Shown: positions 57,200 through 64,000 of the stretch, piece by piece | How positions within the stretch are numbered: the first letter of the stretch is position 1 | How the letters are laid out: the number at the start of each line of letters is the position of its first letter | DNA from: Gelatoporia subvermispora B | Taxonomy: Eukaryota > Basidiomycota > Agaricomycetes > Polyporales > Gelatoporiaceae | Direction of reading: 5' to 3' | Assembly (NCBI GenBank): GCA_000320605.2 | Contig: KB445792.1 | Location: 1,493,581 to 1,557,580 of the forward strand | DNA: 64,000 bases | Program-made: the position numbers and the translations under genes | The notes under the pieces: model-generated | Told to the model about the DNA's origin: nothing | The model's input: the letters and a program-made list of their open reading frames with translations, nothing else | Databases searched by the model: none

Positions 57200-58684
57200 A
57201 TGCCGCAGCTGTACCTGGACGAACGACATATTGATTGGATGTCCGAGAGGGTGTTGCAGCATGTTCTCTCTGATCTACGACCTCTGTAAGTGATCTTGAC
57301 AGCGCATGCTGTGGCCCCTATATCTTGCCAAGTATCCCTGTCAAATTAGAAGCGGAGAAGGATGCACATGTAGGACCCGGAGGCTCCGCGAATGCTAAGA
57401 AGGGGACAATGGACGTGCACCGAGGCGGTGAGCCAGTTGATGGTTAGTACTGCTCATCGGATCTGCTCAGACTATCACTACAGAGACATATCAGTTTGGA
57501 TACTGGTTGGGAAAGATAGAACATCATGCAATTGTGATGAAGGTGTGTTGCCTTACAGACTCCGTATATCACAGGCCATTGATGTTTCTCAGACTCGGCA
57601 CTTTGTGCCAGCACCAAATCCCCCGCCTTCGCAGGCCGTAGCATCGCAGCATTCTGATGTCATTACTGCACCGGCGCGGAGGAAACGGCCGCCGAAGAAT
57701 GCAGCCACTGGCCGTACGGGGAATAAGAAACGCAGGACCAAAGGAAAGGGCAAGGTGGTAGCACTTGACGAGGATGAGCCGATCGCAATATCAAGTGATG
57801 ACGATATGAACAGAGATTCTGTCATGGAAAACGAGATCGCGGCCGCACCTCGTCGGTCTGCTCGGGCCAAGAAACTTGTCGCAGGAGGATATCGGGATGA
57901 AGACGAAAATGAAGGAACTGTGGACACCTCTCCGAACACTATCAACGAGGCAGGCCCAATGGCGTCCGAACAAGCGGGAAGAGACACCTCAGGCGCAGAG
58001 CCAGATGAACCATCATTCAACGATCCAGGGCTTCTCAGACTAGACTCGGAAGCTCCCTCGGTTGTTGCTGTCAAAGAAGAGGGTATTGAACCAATTCTCA
58101 ATCCTCAAGCCATAATTCCCTCGGCGGAAGAGGAAGCACAAGAGGGCATAACCTCTGCTCCATCCGCAATCGACATCCCTGCCGATATTTCTATGGACGA
58201 CGGTGAAGATTATAAGGCTAAATTGCAGTTGCGACTGCATTATCAGGGTCTAGCTGTGTATGAACGGTGCCTCTGTGTTATTGTCGAACCCTATCCTAAG
58301 ATTCGTGCCGCCTCGCGTGCACTCTCACTGGCACCGCAAGGCATCATTGCGCCAAGGGCTCCCAGTATCGCGCCAGCCGACTTCATCACGACTGCAGAGC
58401 GACAGAGGGCGCGGACGCCTCTCTTTCTGCCAGATGATGATAGAGAGCGAAGCGCCACCCCCGCACCGATCGTCCCTCGCCGTTCGTTACCGCCCGTGCC
58501 CCTATTCCACGAAGAACCCCGGGAGGATGATGACGATGAAAGCGATGATGAATACGGAGGAATGATGCAGTTTAGCCAGATCTTGCGGACTGTAGGCGAG
58601 TATCAGGGCGATACGGGAGATGTCGATGACGACGTGGAAGGCGCTGTCTTCTTTGGGGATGCAGACGAGATGAAGGAATTATGA
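57200..58684 (+). CDS. Unknown protein: small N-terminal fold plus long disordered, nuclear-looking C-terminus
   Basis: The ATG at 57200 gives MPQLYLDERHIDWMSERVLQ; four exons then join as HVLSDLRPLIPVKLEAEKDA, GETYQFGYWLGKIEHHAIVM and TRHFVPAPNPPPSQA. Acceptor tgccaag near 57336 keeps the frame. After residue 115 the protein is disordered and highly charged, with probable nuclear signals (RRKRPPKNAATGR, NKKRRTKGKGKV) and acidic runs (DEDEPIAISSDDD; EEPREDDDDESDDEYGG near the end). A segment near 58240 (GLAVYERCLCVIVEPYPK) may be an unspliced intron. The folded N-terminus (about 110 residues) looks conserved, but I cannot name it. Paired ACGCGT upstream and the basic/acidic tail suggest a cell-cycle-expressed chromatin protein; this is inference. 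Confidence 0.65.
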
Positions 58685-58726
58685 GTATGCTCGTATTAGA
58701 CATGCTGAGAGTTTGAGAGCTCCAAA

Positions 58727-61286
58727 TCAAGTTGCTCGGCCTATCTCACGAAGGATTTGCATCTTCCTCGCGCTTGAAACTTCCCTAAACCCTGCATTCG
58801 TCATCTCGAACGTTCCATGCCCACCAGATAGGGCGCGTAAACGGTTAGAATAATCCAGCATTTGGCTAAGAGGCGCGACAGCTTGTACGGACCGCTTGAA
58901 TTTGCTGGAGGTAGAGTTGCTCCCGGACGAGAGGTTTGACGACGGTGAGAGCCACTTTGGAGGAATATAGACACCGTCTTCAGAGTATGCTTCTAGGGCA
59001 TCCTCGGAGCCGCTGCTCGAATCTGTCGCGAGGTCAAGGACCTCCCCACCGTGTTCAGTGAGATCTTTCACAATCTTGCCGAGTACGTCCTCGTGAACAT
59101 TAATCTTCAAGCGAATGTACGGTTCCATGAGAGGACCCAGACCGGCCTCTCGAATGCATTGACGCAGGATAACTGCGCTCGCACCAGCCAGAATAGACAC
59201 CGGCGCATCGGCAGGCACGTCGTAGTCTCTGATCTGAATGTGTAGCCGAGAAAGAGGGAGGAAAGTGTTCGGGGAGTTTGAGAGTGTGTTGGAGATCCCA
59301 GATGCCAAGTTGGACATCGAGTCGGCTTGGTCCGTGTAAGTCTCCGGAGACCGCAGGGGTTTGCCATTTGGATCCAGCACTACGTTACCATCCCATAAAG
59401 GATCGCCGTCCTCATCTTCTTCGAGGGATCTGATTCTGAACCTAACTGAGACAGTAACACGTTTCCCAGCTATTTCTGTCGACCAAATTGAGCCTCCAAA
59501 GGTCGTGTCGCCCGAGCCTAAGCCTTCTCGGTAGCTGACCCGCCGTTTTCCGAACTCGAAGTTGACATTCCACTCATCTTTCAGACGGCTCTCGACGATC
59601 TCGAGATGTAATGACCCAAGTCCATGCACTAAAAGTTGGCCCTCGTGCGTCTCAAGACGGACTGAAGGATCGGTGCGTGCGAGGGATTGTAGGGCTTCCT
59701 GTACTGGCGCCAGGTCGGCATGAGACTGCGGAATGATTGATGCCGACATCACAGCTGGTGGAGGGACGATATCCCGCAGAGCAGATTCATCCGAACCACG
59801 ATTCAGTGCAACCAGTGTATCGCCAGTACGAGTGTATTTCAGCCCGAGGATCACTCCCACAGAACCGAACGGAAGTGTATAGACTTCTTCTGTTTGAGAT
59901 GCATACAGTAGTAACAATTTTGAGACCTTTTCGCGCTGGTTCCGCGTGGAGTTGAGGATAGTACTTTGTTTTGTGAGAGTTCCTGACGAAGAAGAGTCAC
60001 ATCAGAGTCGGATAAAGACGATGTACCAGGATGAAATGACGGACCCGAGTATACTCGAACGAATGTCATCCATCCCTTACGCTTGTCCCAGCCAACCTTC
60101 CAGGCCAGCATCCGGAGGGGTGCATTTGGGGCCGGGACCGTCTCAATGACATCCACCGGACTGGGCAGTAACTCGCCAACATAGTTCATGACAAGTTCAG
60201 TGCCTATATGTTTGAACGCAGAACCACATAGAACAGGCAATATGTCGTTTCGAAGCGTGGCAGCTCGAAGATGCGGCATTATCTGCGAGGCAGGGACTGT
60301 CGTGTAAGCTGATGGCCCAGACGGAAGGTTGAGTAAGGTTTCCATGAGATCTTCTGAGAACATTGACAAGTTCTCGAGGAGCGCAGTGCGCGCAGGTATC
60401 AAGTGCGGTAGAATGGGGTGTATGGCAGGTATGAAATCCAAATTCTTGAAGTCTGCTTCGTTCTGAGGGAGCTTATGCCGACTTGATTCGCCTTCTGCGT
60501 TCCATTTCCAGATTTCCCAATTCACGAGATCTACCAGGCCCTGCACGCCGGGTTCACCGTGCACGTAATCTTGGGGTTCGAATGAGGCGATTGGCAATGC
60601 CAGGGCCATAGGTTTCGGATGAAGTCGATTGGTAAGTAATGATGAAAGTGAAGAGCCGAAGGATGCGCCGGCGCGGTCTAGTTTGTTGAGAAACATGATC
60701 CTTGAACGGACGCCGTACCTATCATGTGAATACCGTGGTTAGCGCATTACACGCGGCATGGCCTCTCTCACCACATAGATTACTTACCTATCTAACTGAC
60801 GCCAAACACCCTTAGTTTGAGCCTCCACACCCTCTACAGAATCTATCAGGACGACCGCGCCATCGACAACGCGACTTGCGCTCTCAACCTCCATGCCAAA
60901 ATCAGCGTGTCCGGGGGTGTCAATCAGATTGAACGTCCAATTCTGCCATTTGACGGGGATGCTTGCGGACTGGATAGTGATGCCTCTTTCCCTCTCGGCT
61001 GGCAGAAAGTCGGTCGTGGTACTACCGGTGTCTACCGTGCCCGCGGCAGAGAGGTAATTCGATTGAAGCAGAATCGACTCAGTCAATGTGGTCTTTCCGG
61101 AATCTGTTTTTGTGATTGAGCCACATTAGTGTGAACATACAGTGAAGGCCACTCACCTATGTGGGCTACCAGAGCCATATTTCGTAACTGCGAAGGATCA
61201 TGGCTGGGAGATGTGGCGAACCACCTACGCCGTACCCACCTTGCAGCATGTCCGAGTCGACGCGCTTGAGGCAAAAGCGTCGGCAT
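58727..61286 (-). CDS. MEF2: Mitochondrial translation factor EF-G2 (Mef2/GFM2)
   Basis: GTPase that works with the mitochondrial ribosome-recycling factor to split ribosomes. Starts at the ATG complementary to 61284-61286 (MPTLLPQARRLGHAARWVRR), a plausible presequence. GTPase motifs: AHIDSGKTT (split by an intron of about 55 bp), RGITIQSA, DTPGHADF, NKLDRAGASF and GSAFKHIG. Domain II (VGVILGLKYTRTGDTLVALN), domain IV (GHGTFEMTNAGF near the end) and domain V (EPYIRLKINVHEDVLGKIV) follow. The protein ends ILREIGRAT. A C-terminal Ser-rich insert (WLSPSSNLSSGSNSTSSKF) lies between domain V strands, as in fungal Mef2. The lack of EF-G1-type hallmarks and the insertion pattern favour Mef2 over Mef1. 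Confidence 0.9.
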
Positions 61287-61483
61287 GGCCTCGTTCAGGC
61301 CGATGCAGAAGACGAACAATATTCAGTTAGTGTGTATCGATCAGTGTTCTAACCAAGCAGTGGCTGCTTGTGAAGCGCCCGTGAAACGCGAGATGTGATC
61401 GTACTGAGAGCAGCCAACCACGCGCAAACACTTCAGTCCTTTTGTTGTGTTACCTGCCATGCACTTGACTGCATTTCATTACC

Positions 61484-62488
61484 ATGCAGGCTCCTCAGAC
61501 AGCGGATGGATTCGACGAACGCCTTCGACAACGGCTGGCCGCACCCCCGCCGAGACCGCTTGAGACTATTCCGAGAGATCCCACTTTCAGGTCTGAAGGC
61601 CATATCCCAAATACACCTTTGGCAGCTGCTACCATCTCATTCATACTGGGTGGATCTTTTGTACTCGGCAGTCTGACCTTCTTGGTAGGGGGTTTTGATA
61701 ATCATTGGTGGGCCACTCCCCAGCTAGGCTTCTACGTTGCTGCCTGGTCGTTCTTCCATTGGGCGGAATTCGCTGTAACAGCTGGATGGAACCCTGACAA
61801 ATGTAGTGTAGGATGTGAGTATGGGATAGGTATCTTATTCTTCGTCTTCTGACCAATCTGAACAGCGTTTCTGTTAGAGAATGGTGCACTCTATCACGTA
61901 GCGCACACCGTCGCAGTCTTTGAGTACCTCGTCACACTCTACTTCAAGCCTTCTGTCAAGAGCTATTCCAATGTTTCTACATTTGGTGTGATTGATATTT
62001 ACTCCCAGTGTGACAGGACACTCAACGACTCTGTAGGCGTGGCACTGGCTGTTGCAGGGCAGATATTGCGTTCACTGGCTATGATACACGCTGGCTCGAG
62101 TTTCTCACATATAGTCGCTTACCGGAAGTTAGACACACACATCCTTGTGACTAACGGGATCTACAGGCAAGCAATGGTTGATGATGGTAGAGTCTCCCGG
62201 CTGATCACACCTTTCCAGGTGGTTCCGCCATCCATCATACACGGGCTTCTTCTACTGGGCTCTTGGCGCCCAACTGGTGCTACAGAATCCGATAAGCTTT
62301 GTTGCCTTCGTCATAGTACTATGGAGATTCTTCTACTATCGCATCAAAGGTGAGTTGCTACACAATGTTGTAATTCGAAGATATACTGAAATTTGTCAGG
62401 CGAGGAGAGCTCCCTCGTACGTTTCTTCGGGAACGACTATGTGGAATACCGCAAGCGAGTCGGCATATGGATACCGTTTATACGTTGA
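61484..62488 (+). CDS. STE14: Protein-S-isoprenylcysteine O-methyltransferase (Ste14/ICMT)
   Basis: ER membrane enzyme that methylates the C-terminal prenylcysteine of Ras-like proteins and mating pheromones. Starts MQAPQTADGFDERLRQRLAA. Spans and motifs: AAATISFILGGSFVLGSLTF, GFYVAAWSFFHWAEFAVTA, NGALYHVAHTVAVFEYL, ILRSLAMIHAGSSFSHIVAY and the catalytic C-terminus: HILVTNGIYRWFRHPSYTGF, FYWALGAQLVLQNPISFVAF and RIKGEESSLVRFFGNDYVEY, ending VGIWIPFIR. All family landmarks are present. Five or so introns. It is divergent from MEF2 (about 200 bp apart). In basidiomycetes it is required for lipopeptide pheromone maturation. Confidence 0.95.
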
Positions 62489-62700
62489 TTTACATTGTAC
62501 CGCATATATCAAGCAAGAACTGATAGCTTAGAATGCATGTGTGATTGGATGAAGCAGAGTATCGCTCATGTTGTCAGACACGTTCGCTCGCGAATTGCAT
62601 GGGTTCCCCTAGGGCATGGAGGGTCATATTGCGACAACGTCAAGACGCATGCAGCTTTTGTATGATAGCACAATATAACAAAACGAAAACAGAACACCGC

Positions 62701-63430
62701 TCACTCCTGAACAATCGTACCCCGCTCCGACACGTAGACACCGTCCAGGAACTTACGGATATCCTTGTTCCGTACCCTGCAAACTCCCTGGATGCTCGCA
62801 GCTGTGGGCCTACTTAGCCGACTCCAAGCTGAAACATGACGATACCACTCACCAGACTGCGAAACCATCTGGATGTCGTTACCCTCAAGGATAAGCTCGT
62901 CCTTCTGCGCCTTCGACTCGGAGACCGTCACACCCTCGAGCATGTTGACATGGCGGACGATCTGGCGAAAAATGAGCCCTAGTAGATTAAGATACTCAGT
63001 TGCATACACACCTTCTCGCCCAAGAAGTTCCGGATTTCAAGAGCAGCACCGCTGTCCTGGATGATGCAGTTGATCGGGAAATGGGCGTACACAGCACGCA
63101 TCTTGTACTGGAAGCCCTGTATTTCGGTATCGGTCAGTCGCCTGGGCGAACCAAATTCGTGGACGCTCTTGCCTTGGTGACTCCAGTGATCATGTTGACG
63201 ATCAAGCTCTTGATCGTGCGCAAGCACGCGACGTGCTTACGACCGCCCTGCCAGACAGCAAGGGTCACCCGGTTGGTCTTGCCCTTCAGCAGCCGGATGT
63301 CCATGTCAATGTGGCGGACATTCTTGTTAAGAGTACCACGGGGGCCCTTGACAGTGATCAGGCGGGACTTGATGCTGACATCAACGCCCTCAGGAATGTC
63401 GAGCTCTTCGGTCTTGATAACGTCCCGCAT
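62701..63430 (-). CDS. RPL9: 60S ribosomal protein L9 (uL6)
   Basis: Four coding exons. Spliced protein: [65 protein letters not shown] joined to [24 protein letters not shown] joined to [17 protein letters not shown], then [20 protein letters not shown] and [11 protein letters not shown]. Length is normal for the family. The intron after TGVTK begins gcaagag, a GC donor; no GT donor nearby preserves the frame. The start codon complementary to 63428-63430 directly follows the acceptor of a leader intron. Confidence 0.97.
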
Positions 63431-63593
63431 CTACAAGTGGGTTCCACCGTCAGCACTCAAAGCACATCCAGTCATAGGTCGAGCAATCCATCGATTTCTG
63501 GCAAGTTCCTGATTCTGTTCCTCGACGAGCAGCATTTCCAGAGCCCAAAGAGATGATCCAAGACGTATTGATAGCGTAGACGGGCATACTCAC
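63431..63593 (-). other. Intron in the RPL9 5' leader
   Basis: On the minus strand the donor gtgagt follows GTTATACG and the acceptor cttgtag abuts the ATG. It is 163 bp long, about three times the coding introns nearby. No C/D-box snoRNA motifs were convincing. Confidence 0.7.
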
Positions 63594-63726
63594 CGTATAA
63601 CGAAGATCTTGAGGAGGGCGGCAAGGATTTGCGGTGCGGGAGGTTGTGTCTGTCGGTCGTTGTGCGCCTACTTTCCTTTCCGGGAACCGAAGGCTGCGTC
63701 AGAGCCTGGTAGGCGTCTGTCCCGGT

Positions 63727-64000
63727 CTAATTTCGGGGCCAGGCAGGGCCACGCAACCACCGGCGTCGGGGCTTGCGGAGTTTGAACGGGGTCCTCATTG
63801 TGCCACCGGGTGGGAACGAACGTCTCTCCAACTCTTCATCGTCGACGATCATCTGCTGTGCGCGCATTGTGCAGTCCATCTCCCAGTGTCTGCCGCAAGA
63901 CTGTGAGAGACAGTTAAGAAAGATCTTACCGACAACAGCCCTGCTTCCTCTGGTTTAAAGTGGCCATTAGCCGTCTCTCGTCGAGTCCACCATCGTCAGC
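63727..64000 (-). CDS. 3' end of an unidentified gene (partial at window edge)
   Basis: On the minus strand, the frame from the edge reads TANGHFKPEEAGLLS, crosses a possible 29-bp GT-AG intron with a cttaact branch site, then gives SCGRHWEMDCTMRAQQMIVD, DEELERRSFPPGG and a very basic end (TPFKLRKPRRRWLRGPAWPRN) before a stop complementary to 63727-63729. The residue pattern looks coding and a frame change through the intron is needed to keep it. The intron is unusually short and most of the gene lies outside, so this is tentative. Confidence 0.4.

Noticed and set aside
1..64000. tRNA genes, CRISPR arrays or a biosynthetic cluster
   Set aside because: No A/B-box pair with a cloverleaf, no regularly spaced repeats, and no set of adjacent pathway enzymes were seen.

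Overview
The window reads as nuclear DNA of a filamentous basidiomycete (most likely an Agaricomycete). Almost every gene is split by many 45-65 bp GT-AG introns, genes lie 200-700 bp apart on both strands, and the recognisable proteins (Argonaute, CK2 beta, FMP27/BLTP2, FEX, DPB2, cytosolic RPL6/RPL9/RPL36, Met6, Ste14) are fungal. I could not fix the species. Coordinates of multi-exon genes are the span from start codon to stop codon, read by splicing by eye.

Layout. 0-14 kb: an Argonaute lacking only its first codons (+), an unrecognised four-exon gene (+), an EF-hand mitochondrial carrier (+), a small coiled-coil protein (+) and a long coiled-coil protein (-). 14-22 kb: casein kinase II beta with a long acidic tail, RPL36, a VTT-domain membrane protein, then a short hAT transposon with both ends, a perfect 8-bp target duplication and a transposase gene that appears to have lost its catalytic middle. 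22-31.5 kb: secreted glutaminase A, fluoride exporter FEX (-), 3-ketodihydrosphingosine reductase, a 298-bp hAT-type MITE with its own perfect 8-bp target duplication, a small DUF7704-type membrane protein and a Cox18/Oxa1-type insertase (-). 31.9-38.8 kb: RPL6 (-), pyrimidine 5'-nucleotidase (+), a PHAF1/UPF0183 protein (-), DNA polymerase epsilon subunit B (+) and a tiny two-exon gene (-). 38.9-51 kb: the giant lipid-transfer protein FMP27/BLTP2 (+) and a DUF2985 membrane protein (+). 51.5-64 kb: cobalamin-independent methionine synthase (-), an NAD-dependent polyol (xylitol/sorbitol type) dehydrogenase (+), an unrecognised nuclear-looking protein (+), mitochondrial EF-G2/Mef2 (-), isoprenylcysteine methyltransferase (+), RPL9 (-) and the 3' end of one more gene (-).

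There is no operon-like system; this is an ordinary gene-dense fungal segment. The points of most interest are the two fully delimited hAT-family insertions next to an Argonaute gene, clustered MluI cell-cycle boxes (ACGCGT) in front of DPB2 and of two unknown genes, which suggests G1/S expression for those unknowns, a 17-nt micro-exon carrying the catalytic cysteine of the polyol dehydrogenase, and two GC-AG introns.
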